A stretch of DNA of 64,000 nucleotides from Ficedula albicollis (GCF_000247815.1 NC_021674.1:84896602-84960601), one strand, 5' to 3'; shown: positions 36,752-49,830, numbered from the stretch's first letter. Numbers and translations: made by a program. Notes: generated by a model from the sequence alone, not told the origin.

Positions 36752-39700
36752 GCAAAATATGAGGGAGACTGGATTCAGCACAGTCAGAAAATGACAAAAT
36801 GACAACAATTATTCATGAGGGAGAGCTTGCCAGGTGGCAACTGGAGACTAGAACCATAAAGACTGCTTGAAGAGGGGCAAGGGGTGGAGAGCAATATCCT
36901 TACTGAGATAATATTAACTGAAGTGAGCTGATAAGTGTGATTTGCTATTCTGTCAAGGTACTCATGTCTTCTCAGACCTACTAAAGGTCCTTAAATTCCT
37001 TGTGTAATTTGTCCAGTGAAAATCATTATTTAAACTGGCAAAAAAGTGTAACCCTCCTTGCATCTTGCTCATGTCTGTTAATGTCATCTTCATGTTTCTT
37101 ATAATGTCCTAAATTTTCACGTCCCTTTTTATTTTCCCCTTTCCAGTAGAGTTTTGTCAAGATTAAATGTACAATTTTAATCAAAAGGAAATTGGTTTAA
37201 ATTAGTGGAATTTATATTTCATCTGGGGGAAGAGAAATCTAATCTTTAATTTTCACCAGCTGACCAGATTTCATGGTACAGAATTGGATTCAGTCCATAG
37301 ATTCTACCTGGAGCATGTATAAAAGTGTTATTTGAGAGAATTTTGAGGTGATAACAGGGTAAGAAGTGAACAGATGAAACATTTGACTTCATTTAATACT
37401 GAACTGACAGCAGTTATGTGGCTTTAGAGCCTGAGCTACATTTGTGTTAACTAAATGTAAAACTACTTTTTTTTTCACAGGATATCAGAGTACTTTTGAT
37501 TTAAATGGCAGCATGTGCAATTAAAATTCAAACAGCCAAGAAGTCAAAAAGCAAAAGAAATTATTAATGTCTTGTAATGTGCAGCTATATTTTTTTTAAA
37601 TTTTCACTGGAATATTCTTGAAAGACCATGAAAGGACATAGTCATGGTCTGTTAATCACACAAAACTTCTAACCACACAAAATTCAGTTTCCCAGATATT
37701 TTCTAGAACATGAAAGTCTGCACAGTTTATGAAACTTTAAATTTCATGTAAATTAAACAATATGATTGGAATATATATGTTGAGATTTAAGAGGTGGAAG
37801 TTTCTTTTCTCTAACTGCATCACATAAAGAGATCAAAAAGAATTACATTCTCAGCAGTACTGGAAAATGAGTATGACTCGAGAATAAATATTTAGATTAT
37901 AATTATCTGGTAAATGTGTCCAAACTGCCAATTATGTTCTATTTGTATAACGTCATGAAGGGTGAGGTAAGTAATGATCTATGCCTTTAAAAAACAATGA
38001 AGGAGTTAAATCTAAAATATTTCCTTGCTTAGCTGAACTTCCGAGATTAACAAATGCTTGAAAAGGGTCTCAATCAGATTCTGTTCAGCTTACTTTTTCC
38101 CCTGCAGGTCCCCATTCCTGCCATCAGTCTGGTACAAGACAGGCAATTGTGGCATGTCTGATATTCAGACTGACACCAGAAATGGCCAGCCTATGGAATT
38201 AAATGCTGGAAGCAGTGCAAAGAATCAGACTGGTGAATAAACAACAAAATTCCTTCTTGCAGAGCCTGGAACAGTTGCAAAGTCAAGTACCAAAGAAGAA
38301 ATGTTTGAAACCCGTAGAAAACAAGTTCTAGACAGGTTACTTGACACTTTTGATGTCAGGATGTGGAAAAAATAACTCCATAGAAAGAAACACTTAGATG
38401 AAACTTCTGAGGAACAGCTTACCTTTAAGTGCAGTTCATAAGAGAACACTGCATTCATTGATGGGGTTGGCAAGCTGAAGAAACAGTTCTCTATATGATT
38501 CAGCTCAAAATAGCTACAGGAAAAATGCCCAACTAAGGGCAATTTGACTTTAGGAAAACTACTTGGTAGGGTGTATGTGGCAGCTGAGGAGCAGTTGAAA
38601 GTTGCACTGGGCAGATGATAAAACTAAGAGGTGTGACCAAAAATTAGGCTGATTGGAGGATTGAATGCAAAAGCAAAAGAACAGCCTTACAGAGCTTTTA
38701 AATGGAGGTGTGTAGCAACATCAGATTAGCAGCTATTAGAAAATAAAGTGCCTGGGAGGAGAGAGAATAAGTACAGAGCAGAAAAATACAGTGCAATTGA
38801 GAAATACCTGCTGTGAGAGCAAAATTCTATTCAACTCTAACACAGATTAAGGAAAAGGAAAGAAATGTGGCCACTTTATTTTAATAAATTTAGAAATTTT
38901 CATAAAAGTAAAAACTGGCATTAAAATGTAAGAATATAAAACAAAACAGAGGAAGCAAGTTTTTTATGTCATAGCTTTAGCAGTATTTGTGTCAATGGCA
39001 GTGGGCAGGCTGTGGATGGAATATCTTTCAAACTTTGCAAAAATGCAATGGTAAATAAAAGGAAATTTGCTATTGCATGGAATCCATGCAATAAAACATA
39101 GCACCAGTCTTCATCATAACCAGCCTCAGATTCAGTTTACCCAGGTTCTGGCCCTTGGAACCATGGCCAATTTGTAATTATTGATTTTCCTGAAAAGAAT
39201 ATGGTTCCTCTACAGAATTGTAGGCAGGTTTGGATTGTGTTACATTTTAAATTAGGAGTCTGTCTGCTTTTTGTTAAGTCTGCAGAAAAGGAACAGTACA
39301 AAAGACAGGTTTGTTCACTTCCTTTTTAAAATTGTTTGTATATTTTTGTCCAGCAGCTTGTCTATGATTATCCATTTTTTTTAAAATCTAGACTTTGTGG
39401 TAATTAATGAACCATATTGCATGAAAAGGCATCTACTTGTTATCATTAATAAAGGAGCATGGCATCAGAAAGAAAACAACCCTGTTAGCATACTTAACTG
39501 TAGAGATTTAATCAACACACTTATCAATGTTTCAGATAAAGTATATAAAAGCCTAAACGCATCTATTTTTAGAAAATGAGAGCTATGCAGCTGGGCTTGT
39601 AAAATCATTTGTTTATAGTGTATGTCATTTCAGGACAGAAGAAAACCAAAGACCAAATAATGAAAATGTAACTGTGCTGTATGTGATGTAAATAGGACTA

Positions 39701-40042
39701 AGGGAACTGGAAAATGGTGGACTATCCTGAGAGGGAATAAAAAACATGAATACTTTGCCATGCATGTCATATGGAAGCCAGTAATAGAAAACAGCTACCA
39801 GCTGTCTCTTTTCTCATTATGTGAGAGAGAAGACCAGAAAGTATTGAATATCTAATTAAAATCACTGCTTATAAAAGGCAAGAGTAGGAGAAAGCTCAAA
39901 TTAGTCTGTACTGAAAGCATGGAAAAGTTTTATCTCAAGTTTGTAAAAGGGCTGGTTTTTATGCCTTCATAAATTATTCCATCAGCTGAGACATTTTCAA
40001 GAAACTTTGGTGTCTGAAAAAACCTAATTTGTCAAAATATGT
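36752..40042. other. AT-rich unique sequence, no gene seen
   Basis: About 3.3 kb. Frames are at most 105 codons (38225-38542 minus). A perfect short hairpin lies at 39071-39093. Nothing else recognised. Confidence 0.5.
39071..39093. repeat. Perfect 10 bp inverted repeat, 3 nt loop
   Basis: TATTGCATGG-AAT-CCATGCAATA. Confidence 0.88.

Positions 40043-40085
<43 letters not shown>
40043..40085 (+). repeat. Poly-G tract, 43 G
   Basis: 43 uninterrupted G in AT-rich flanks (AAAATATGT on the left, TAACAAAAATTCC on the right). Either a true homopolymer able to form G-quadruplexes or a sequencing/assembly artefact. Confidence 0.97.
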
Positions 40086-40086
<1 letters not shown>

Positions 40087-40550
40087 AACAAAAATTCCTT
40101 AATTAAAACAAAAAATGCTTTAAATACATATCAATATTTTGATTGAACTTTTTACAAAGGATGTTCTTTATGTCATTTGAAATTGCATCTTCTGAAATCA
40201 AGGTAACTATAGTAACAGATTAAATAAATTAAATAGTATGTAAAATTTTGTTTGCCTAAGTTGTTTCTATTTTTATTGTGAAGATTGGTTGAGATTTTTA
40301 TCTTATACAATGCATGGAAATTCTATTGACAGCAAATAAGTATCTACAGTTTTTGACACATTTTGACACGTGTAATTTCACATTTAAAATATGCCTATTT
40401 ATATTTCATAATAAAATTCTTAATTGTCAGAGATACACATTTCCATTTTTATTCTATTTTCTAGGAAAGAATGTTATATATCTTAAATAACTCCATTCTA
40501 ATAATCTAGGGGGAGAAAAATAGTTTTGTACTGTGGCCCCAGGGGATGTA

Positions 40551-40650
40551 GAGAATTATAGAATAATTTAGGTTGGAAAAAACCTTTAAGATCATTGAGT
40601 CCAAATTCCAAGTCCATCACTAAACCCCATCCCTAAGTATTCACTGCAAT
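40551..40650 (-). mobile_element. CR1 LINE 3' tail, minus strand
   Basis: GAGAATTATAGAATAATTTA, then GGTTGGAAAAAACCTTTAAG, then ATCATTGAGTCCAA, the reverse of an old CR1 3' end. About 100 bp, diverged. Confidence 0.8.
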
Positions 40651-40762
40651 GCAGTAGGGCTTCTGCTGAGAAAATGAACCAACAGGCTAAATATTGACAT
40701 TTATTTTGACCTTTGCTGTTGGAACAGTCAGAGGGACGCATGAGAAGAAAGATGGAATCATT

Positions 40763-40865
40763 AATAGAATCACAGAAAGCCTTGGAATAGATATTAAGGA
40801 TGTTTTAGTTCCAGCCACTCACCCAGTGCCATGGACAGGGATGAGGGATGGCACCCCTCAGTACA
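40763..40865 (-). mobile_element. CR1 LINE 3' tail, minus strand (second)
   Basis: ATAGAATCACAGAAAGCCTTGG, then 'aaggatgttttagttccagccactcacccagtgccatggacaggg'. Another reversed CR1 tail. It may be the 3' end of the element at 40985-42115 with an internal deletion, or a separate insertion. Confidence 0.72.
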
Positions 40866-40984
40866 GGTAGTAATGAGGGCTACAGTAGAGAGGCACATGT
40901 CATGATACATCACTTTGGAGATCAAAGGTTGCTTAGGTACCAGTGGTAACATAATTCTTTAGAATGCCATCCCAGATAGATTAG

Positions 40985-42115
40985 TTAACACATGGAGCCA
41001 GTAAAGGTAAGGCTGACCAGCTGGTAGTTCTCTGGATCTTCCTCTTTGTCCTTTTGGAGACCAGGGTGGCATTTGCCATCTTCCAACCCTCAGGATCCCT
41101 TCCTGATCTCCATGACCTTCCAAAAATTGTGAGTGGCCTCTCCATGGTGTCCACCAGCTCTCTCAGGACGGGTGGGTGCCCATAGGCTCATCAGGGGTTC
41201 ATGGACTTGTATGTCATGGATTTGACTTGGATGTCAAGTTTGCCGAAATACCCTCTAAACTAATTCTCCTTGACCCAGGGGAGTCTTCCTTCCAACACTC
41301 CTTTACCCTGCTCTCCTGGATCAGGTGTTTCCAAGGGCTGGTCTTGTCAGTGAAGACCAGTGCAAAGAGGGCATTCAATAATTCTGCCTTCTCTGCACCC
41401 TCTGTTCCCAGGGTCCCCCCTCCACAAAGTCACAGGCCCACATTGTCCTTAATTTTCCTTTTGTTTGTGATGTATTTGAAAAAGCCCTTCTTGTTGTCCT
41501 TGACATCTTCAACCAGTTTAAGTCCAGATGGGCCTTGACCTTCCTTGTCTCGTTTCTCCTTACTCTGACAACCTCTCTGTATTAATTCCAAGTGGCCTGA
41601 CCCTGCTTCCATCTCCTGCGTGCTTCCTGCTTACACTTCAGCAATGACAGGAATTCTTTATTCATCCTTGCAGGTCTCTTTCTCCCTCTGTTCAATTACT
41701 TGCTCATCTGGATGCATCTTTCTTGAGCCTGGAGGAAAGTGATCTGTGAATATCAACCAGCTCTCTTGGACCCCTCTTCCCTGCAGGACCTATCCCTATG
41801 GGACACTTCCAAGGAGACCCCTGAAGAGGTGAAAGTGATCTCTCTGAAGTCCATGGTTGTCATCTTACTCGCTGTCCTGCTCTCTCCTCACCCGGTACTG
41901 AACTCCACAATCTCAGTGTCACTGCAGCCAAGGCTGTGCCCAACATTCACGTCTCCAAAGAGGCCTTCCCTGTTAGTGTAGTAACAGCACACAATTCCTT
42001 GTAGGATCCTCCACTGCCTATGCAGGTAGTCACCACTGCTTTCCAGAAATCTCCTGGACTGTTTGTCCTTTGCTGTGTTGAATCACCAGCAGATGTAAGG
42101 TTCTATTTCTGGCTG
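40985..42115 (-). mobile_element. CR1 LINE ORF2, endonuclease end to RT start, minus strand
   Basis: Read on the minus strand (from 42115 down), the order follows CR1 ORF2. First comes the end of the endonuclease: NTAKDKQSRRFLES, TNREGLFGDVNVGHSLGCSD, then EIVEF. The linker follows, with ESWLIFTDH and DVKDNKKGFFKYITNKRK. Then comes AEKAELLNALFALVFT, and last the start of the RT, where a degraded 'EGWKMAN' block corresponds to CR1 'DWKLANVTP'. Stops and frameshifts make it non-functional. The palm catalytic region is absent here. Confidence 0.92.
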
Positions 42116-43195
42116 TTTGAACTTGTTCAAGGTATTTCCTCTTAAACTCTTTACAGAGTTTAAGAGACAGTTTTTTCTTTACAGACAGTTCAGGAGGGAC
42201 CAAAATACTTGCTAAAACCCGAGGTATTAAACCAGGCTCAGACAATTGCTAAATCAACAAAAAAGCACACACTTCTGTGCAAAACTAATCTAGTACCCTG
42301 ACCTGGTTTCCCCCTGAAGTATGGTACTTGGTGATGGATGTGTCATTGCACAAAACTGTGCTTTTTGTTATTGATATAAAAGATGGATGTCATTGAACAA
42401 AGTCATTACGAGTTCCACAGAAGTGGAATTTCCTATGTGAAATTGGCACTGAATGCCAAGACTAGTTGAGCTAAGCATATCAAGAAGCTACAAAGTAATA
42501 CTGCCAACTTCCAGCTTTTTGCTCACCTCTGAGACATTACTCTTCCCTATGGGTGGAAAAGTAACAAAGAGTTGGAAAGCATTCTATCTCATTACATCAA
42601 GATTTGGGATAGGCTTTCCGTTCTTGCTTGCTGTCACCCTCAGGCAATATGCAATGCAGCTATTCAAGCCTTAATGTGAGTTTTATACATTTTCCTGACA
42701 CTGTTTGAAGCAATCTCACTTATATAACAGGTGAACCAAAAAGAACTGGTCCATTTAATATTTTGCTGACATTTACATTATGTTACTTATAGTATTTTAT
42801 TTCCCATATTAATATGACCAAAAATCCACGTTTTCCATCTTCATGTACTTGGGAAGGCTATAGGGAAATTCTAATTATTTTGTGTTAATGGACTTGCATT
42901 GCAGTTCTGCAGGCCAAGTTGGAATGAATCACTGACTCTCAAAAAGGCAATTTATTTTCTTTAATATTTTGACCTTTGCAAGTTTCTCTTTGGCTATTTC
43001 TTCCAACGTTTGGAAACAGACAGGGAAAAGAATATTTAAAATTAAATGCAGCACCTAACTTTAAAAAAGCAAAAGAAATAATTTAGTATTTTCAATTTAA
43101 GTTTGTTTTTTATAACTGGATTGTTTAAGAGCAAGAGTAGAAGCATCATAACATGAAAGGAAAGCAAATTCATTGTGAAGTCTACTCCTTGGATA
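42116..43195. other. AT-rich unique sequence with a perfect hairpin
   Basis: About 1.1 kb. A 12 bp perfect inverted repeat lies at 42139-42166. Frames up to 73 codons are not convincing. Confidence 0.5.
42139..42166. repeat. Perfect 12 bp inverted repeat, 4 nt loop
   Basis: CTCTTAAACTCT-TTAC-AGAGTTTAAGAG, just beyond the right (5') edge of the CR1 ORF2 fragment. Confidence 0.92.
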
Positions 43196-43410
43196 GAGAC
43201 TGAATGAACAGACTTTGTGTAGAATTTGTAAATTAAAGTTGGAGACTGAATGAACAGACTTTGTAAGTGGTGTGTAGAATTTGTAAATTAAAGTTGCAAA
43301 TTTGCACTGATTTTCATATGTGAAAAGGAAGAGACTGAATGAACAGACTTTGTGTAGAATTTGTAAATTAAAGTTGTAAATTTGCACTGATTTTCATATG
43401 TGAAAAGGAA
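43196..43410 (+). repeat. 3-unit tandem duplication (46/89/80 bp)
   Basis: GAGACTGAATGAACAGACTT starts at 43196, 43242 and 43331. All units contain GTGTAGAATTTGTAAATTAA. Units 2 and 3 also share TTTGCACTGATTTTCATATG. Unit 2 has a small insertion (GTAAGTGG). Confidence 0.95.
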
Positions 43411-44748
43411 ATTGCTTTATGTCTGCTTCATTCTTACGGGAAGAGACTAAAAAGCAGAGACTTGCCTTGATGCTTGGCATGTAACAACATGCAAATTGCA
43501 AAGGCTTTCTTATGCCAGTTTTGCACTGTTTATTCAAATTGCCAGCTTTTCTTCTCCTTAGGCCTACTCTGCCCTCATCTTTCCAAGGAAGGGTGGGACA
43601 GAAGTGGGGATTATTAGAGACAATTTTTCTTCCCACTCATCAATTCAGATGAAGACTGATTTTTTCAATTCTCCAATTTTTTTTTCTTTCCTTCAGGAAA
43701 TTCATAGAGTCTATCTCGTAAAGAACATTCATCCAACAGCATCATTATTTGAAATGATGATCTCCTACATCTCCAGTAAATCTAGAAAAGTGTTACCTTT
43801 AAGCATTCAAGTGTAAACTATGTAGGGTGTTCTTGGAAAAAAACACAGCTCCTTCACTGTGCCTCTCCCACACTCCAAGAGAGGATATAAGAATCTTTTA
43901 GTGCTCTGTTGATAGGTACAGCTTCACCTACACTAACTTCAATCCTTAAATTTGAGTATTTAAGCACATTCTCTTTCAGAAACACTGATATCAAACCAAA
44001 CTTATTGAAGTTTTTTCTCTGTCTAAAAATGAATTATCTACCATCAATGGGTAAAATGAGGTAGGGATACAACCCAGTGAAGACATATCCAACCTGTTTT
44101 TCTGAACTTACAAAAAAGTGGGGAAAGGAACTTGCTCTGGGTGCACAGACTAGTCTAAGTATTGAACTCCAAAATATTTGTGAAGATAGACAGGACTTTC
44201 TCCAAACAGTTACTTTAACCTTGTTTGATATCTGCAGGTTTATGTCTAAATCCATGTGTTTCTAAACAGGAGTAGTAAAATAGTACAGTTAATCAAGATG
44301 AAGACAGTGACTGTTGTAAATAAGGTAATTTTGCCCTTAAATCTAAGTCCAAACCAGAAAATGTTCCTCTGGTGAGGACCCTCAGTATTGCTTCACTACC
44401 ATCCCCTTCAGGACTTTTAGCAGGAAGGAGACAGAGCTGAGGATGATGTCTGTGTAAACAGATTATATTTCCCTTTTCTTAATGTGAGAGATTAAACACT
44501 GCTTACTTTTTATGTTATCCTATTGGTACAACTCTTTTGTGGGAAACTGGCATTCAGTCTCCTTCTGAAAGAGTAGAAATTCTGTAAAATTTTTATCCAG
44601 AATATTTCACTGAAACAACATGAAGTTACCATCTATGTTAATCTCTTCAAACACTTGCTGAAACTGCTAATTCTGAGTGTATGATTATGGCACCCTTGTG
44701 CCTTCAATGGAAAAAAAAATCATTCCATGAACATTGTTGTTTTAATTT
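43411..44748. other. AT-rich unique sequence, no gene seen
   Basis: Frames of 60-80 codons on both strands overlap each other. No domain or repeat family recognised. Confidence 0.45.
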
Positions 44749-44783
44749 TTTCTATCCATTGCCTTTCTAGCAATGGATAGAAA
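44749..44783. repeat. Perfect 14 bp inverted repeat, 7 nt loop
   Basis: TTTCTATCCATTGC-CTTTCTA-GCAATGGATAGAAA. Followed at once by a purine-rich run. Confidence 0.93.
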
Positions 44784-44872
44784 GGAGAAGAAGGAAGAAA
44801 GATAGCAAAGGAGAAGAAGGTTGGAAAGAAAGGAAGGGAGCTAGAGAAAGCTGGAGAAAGAAGGCAGGATAC
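44780..44872 (+). repeat. Purine-rich (GGAGAAGAA)-like tract
   Basis: About 90 bases almost all A and G (AAGGAGAAGAAGG occurs twice), a degenerate polypurine tract directly abutting the hairpin at 44749-44783. Confidence 0.85.
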
Positions 44873-47800
44873 AAATAAAGGCTTAGATATTTAGTGCTGT
44901 ACAAGATTTAGTGCTGTGCAAATTAAAACATTTGTGTTTTAAAGTCTTTCTCCTAACAGAAAGTTTATCATTTTTCAAAACAACATTGGAAATAAACCTC
45001 AAATTTTTCGCTCTTGAAAATGAACTGTTAATGAATTCAGATGTCTGTGGCTTCTCAGATACTTATGCAATTTGACAATGTTATCCCTCAGCCAGTATTT
45101 ATGAGCTGCTTCCTGGACTGTAACTCCACACACTGCCACCAGCTGTCTTAAAATGAGGAGCAGTTTGTCCGAGTTCCACAAGGAAGGAATGGAGAATACT
45201 CTCAGCTCAACTATAGCACATATCCTTCTCCTCCTCCAGCTTTTCTCCCGTCCTCTGTCAACCTTCACCGACCTTGAAGATTTCTGTGGCCTTTGGGCTT
45301 TCTGATCCCACAAACAGAATAAATTGCATATGTGTTGAATAAACACAAGAGCTGTCCCAGAGAAGTTCGAATATCTGTCACATTTCTTCAGTGACAGAGA
45401 GAGCTTGCAATGCCTGAAGTGGACTAGAGCCTGCCTGCAAAAGCAGAGCTGCAGCCGGGCAGTACAGCTGCTGCAGGTTGGCGCAGCACGGGGGGAGTCA
45501 GATCGTGGTCCACGTACATCAGGGTGATATTTCAGTGCCTTGTAACATGTCTGTTAGGTGGAAGAAGTCAGGATGAGATAGTAGAATTTCCTGCATTCCA
45601 GGGAGGTGTATTTTGGTCTGGCACTAGAAAATTTCCCAATTTATGGTTTTAGCCTTGGTAGATATTCTGGCTTGACAGAAAATGGGTGCCAGTCAGGTAT
45701 ATTTTATGTGATGTACTGGCAAAACCCAAGCTTAGGTTTTTGAATAAATTTCCATTCAAAAATACCTGTGTCAGTGATGCAGAAAGTTAATCTGAAAACA
45801 GGTAGTGAAAATATCCATAAAACTAACATGGAAGCTCATAATGAAAGATTCCTTCACTGAGAAAGTTGGAATATTTTGTGATTAGGCATAAGCACATCTA
45901 ACAGACTGCAGATGACATTGCTCTTCAAAAAGGAAGAAAAACTTTCCTTATAGCATCTGGCACAGCTAGAAGAAAGTGGACAGAAATCACTGCTGGCATT
46001 TTAGAATACTTACTGTTTTTTTAAAAGTATCAGCAATTTTGTGGATTCTCTGTTATTCAAGAGAAACAGATGAGTTGGCTTGGCTTATATCTTTTAGTTT
46101 GTTGGCCATGGGAGAACTCATTTAGTCCTAAAGGTCTTTTGACTGTGCCTTAAAACTTCCTGACAATAGACCTAAAAAAAAAGTTATCAAAGGTTTTTGG
46201 GGTTCTCTGCTCTGAAAAATCTTGTTCCAAAGGTGGCCATATGTGGCTGAAAAATGCAACAAAATTCTTTAGTAAGAAAACACAAGTATCATTACAAATG
46301 GTACAAATTTAACCGAGCAACTTTGCTTCTTTCAAGCTTTCTCTCCTGAGTCCCTTTTCTACATCTATTAATGCAAATGAATCTTATATTGTATAAACAT
46401 TCCTGCAAGCAACTGAAAAATAAGAATATGCAGCATTTTCAAAGCAATTATCTCAATTAAAAGGTAATAGACACTCATATATACGGTTAAACTTTTTATA
46501 TATCTGTGATAATGAAAAGATTTGTTAAATGCTTGGAGATATTTATAAAATGAACTTTTTCTTACACCAGGTATTTTATGAGAGTGTAAGATTTCATTAA
46601 AGGACTTTTGTTCCTTTCTACTTTTTTTTTTTACATTACAATCTCAGGAAATTTTTTCCTATCAAAAATGTGAGTAGAAAATGAAGGGGAAAGAGAATAA
46701 GACAGAAAAATAGCTGAATAATGGCTGAGAACAGAAAGAATATAGTAAAGGGTTATTAGAAATTGTTTAGAAAAAAAGCCAACTGGGTTTTAATACCATC
46801 ACTGCTGTTGCTCCATCACTGATTTAGGAATTCATTATTTCTGATAACTTCTGCCATCTGTAAATAGAGGCTGATGGTGATCTATCAAACATTAGTGAAA
46901 TATGGAGTATGAAAATTATTATGATACCTTCACTTCTGTGCTATACCTTTACATACTTATTTAAGAAAGTTTTAAAATGAGTGTTTCAACAGTTAGGGGT
47001 GGGCGAACACATAACCTAAAATAACAATGGAATTTAATGTTTCTTTAAACTTCAGTTGGACCTTTGCTTAGCTTACTTGAGGTGATTTTTCATTTGTATG
47101 TGCTCTAAACTTCCTGGTTTCAGCAGGCCATGAAAACAGATGTGCTGAAATACAAACACCATGAGAAGCTTGCTTTTGAGGTGTTTCCAGCCTGAAGGGA
47201 AGCCAAAGATGTTAGAAATCCGTTGAGAAACCCTATCTCCAGACTACTTTTGCAGGCAGATTTGTCTATAATTTCTTTCATGACAGTAACTCAAGATGGA
47301 CAGTAAATAGCAGAATTAACACACACTCTATCTCTTACTGTGTCACATTTCTACAGGGTGGTGAGGACAACTGCACAGAGAAAGGTAATTGTTTTCCCTG
47401 AAGAGTGTTCCATAAATTTAAGTTTGGTTTCAGTTTGATTTTTCTCATTAAAGCAAAAGATAATCAACACTCTTGTGAAAGGGAGAGGCTCTTCACATTG
47501 TGCTATGAGAGTGCATGATGGATCCTTGAAGAGGAGCCTGGTGACAGAAAATCAAGAAGAATTAAATCTGGTTGATCTGATTCTAGTTAGAATTTTATTG
47601 AAATCAAATAAACTTTGTGAATCATTGTGCACTGAACTTGTAAATTCTGCAGGAAACACAGAATTCTGGAATTTCTTCCATTCTTTGTGGTTCAGGTACT
47701 CTAAGAAAATACAAATTTTGTATTAATTGGGATTCAATCATCAGCTGATTCAGGTCAGCTTAAAAAAAAACTTCTGTGTCTGGTTCAGCCACACAAAACC

Positions 47801-49276
47801 CAAAGCCTTGCTGTGTTTATGTTGTCCATCTGATGTTGTAAGATAAGACAGAGGATGCATAATACAACTGAGTTCATCCAGCCTGCCATGTGAGCTGTGC
47901 ACATTTGATATATGCCCACAATGCCAGATGCAAATCTATGAGAGATGTGGAGCAGACAGATATCAGCCAGTAAACTCAACATCTTGGGAATTTCTAGAGT
48001 CCTGGAACACCTCTAACACATATGTGGACACCTACATGTAGAAGATCTGGAGCTCAGACTCACATCTTTAAGGTGAATCATAGAAAAGAAGCTATCACTG
48101 AATATTCCTTTGTTCAGAGATAGGTTTGGGATTTCACTTATGTCTTGAGATGGAATATAGCTTATATCATCTTAGAAATAAAGGCACTTAAGCTATTATT
48201 TAATTATGCATTTTTACTGCTGTCACTTCTGTTATAAAAATCTGCATGTTTTTAGATATAAACCTCCAATACAGAATATAATGGCTTTGGAAGCTTCATA
48301 TTCCTTTTGGTTTTACAGTGCAGACACAGCAAATCAGAAAAGTGGAACATGATTTTTGTTATTACATTTCGAACATGTTATTTCCTTTCTCTTTTCTTTC
48401 CATCTTGGGTTACCATCATAAAGGAAATGATAGACAAATCTGTCTGCAAAAATAAGCTGGAAATAGGCTTTCTCAAAATGATCTGGTTTGGCGTTGTAAC
48501 TTGTGGTTTCTATTTTGAATCCCTTTAAAATCAGTAGATACACTGTTGATTTCCTGATAGGTAATAGTGTTTACATGAAGGTCTGTTTAGATTATTACAC
48601 ACCAATAAATAAATAAACCTCAAAAATATGTTTTCTACTGGTGTTCACATCTGCCTCTGGCTCATGAACAAAGCACAGAGGAGTCACAGAGGTGTTCTTT
48701 GGCTCTGGATTGTAAACTTACAGATAAGTAAAGCTTAGATTTTCATATTTTCTTCCTAATGTTGATATTAGACGCTTTTGAAACATCAGTTGTAGAAAGA
48801 TTGAATCTAAGATGCCATTTCCAGAATGCCAGAGGGGATCACCTTGATAATTTTTCTTGACCTCCAACATCACTTAAGCCATAGGCCTTCTCTACTTTGA
48901 ACAAGAACATGGCTCTCAGAGATATATCTTCCTCACAAGGGTTCTTATAATTGTTAAAAAAATATTACACTGATAAATTAGTTTCAAAAAATGTTCATCA
49001 AACAAACCTTCAATTCTTTCCTAAGCTGAATTTGTCCAATTTTACCATCCAAGGACTGTTCTGGTGATGCAGATTTCTCTGACAAATAACTCAGTATTGA
49101 AAATATTGTTCCCTGTTGTTCCATACTTTTATGGATGTAACTGGGGTGCTAAGTGTCTCTTGAAATATTTATATAGGTCTCTTGAAACCTCTAATTGTAA
49201 AATATTGTTTCCAATCCTCCAGGCAGTCTTCTAGCTTTTCCTTCAATACTTTTACATATCAACATCTTTCCATAAA
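44873..49276. other. AT-rich unique sequence, no gene seen
   Basis: About 4.4 kb. A GC-richer patch with CpG lies at about 45420-45520 (CAGCCGGGCAG, GGCGCAGCACGGGG). The 115-codon minus frame at 44999-45346 shows no domain. No named repeat recognised. Confidence 0.5.
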
Positions 49277-49830
49277 TGTGCGAGCTGATTTGGGCTGAAA
49301 ATAATAATTTTCCACGTAATAGCTGGTATGGGGCTATGTTGCAGATTTGTGCTGAAAATAACGTTGATAATACAGAGATATTTTCATTATTGGTGAGCAG
49401 GGCTTACACAGAGCTGAGGACTTTTCTGCTCCTCCCCAGACCCCAGCAGTGAGTGGGCTGGGGTCACACCAACTGACCAAAGGGATGTTCCATACCATGG
49501 GGTGTCCTGTTCAACAGTAAAAACTCAGGAAGAGGGCAAGGAGGAAAGGGGATATTTGGAGTTCTGGCATTTGTCTGCCCAAGTAACTGTCTCAAGTGGT
49601 GCTGCCCTGCTCTCCTGGAGATGGACACCTACCTGCCTATGGGAAACAGTGAATTAAATACTTATTTTGCTCTGCTTTCATGTGTAACTTTTGCTTTATT
49701 AAACTGTCATTATCTCAAAACACAAGTTTTCATGCTTTTATTTACCTTTCTGTTCTCTCTTGTACCTCATTGAAGAGGGGGTAAGTGAGAGGTTCTCTGT
49801 GGTTCAGTTGTCTATAGGGGTTAAAACACA
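49277..49830 (+). mobile_element. Endogenous retrovirus LTR (solo), plus strand
   Basis: About 554 bp in the style of a common songbird ERV LTR. It opens with GGGCTGAAAATAATAATTTTCC and continues with GCAGGGCTTACACAGAGCTGAGG and ACTGACCAAAGGGATGTTCC. A polyadenylation-like TTTATTAAACTGTC follows, and the end is GAGAGGTTCTCTGTGG...GGGGTTAAAACACA. No retroviral coding sequence on either side, so a solo LTR is likely. Old: the ends are eroded and no clear target-site duplication is visible. The class is uncertain from sequence alone. Confidence 0.85.
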
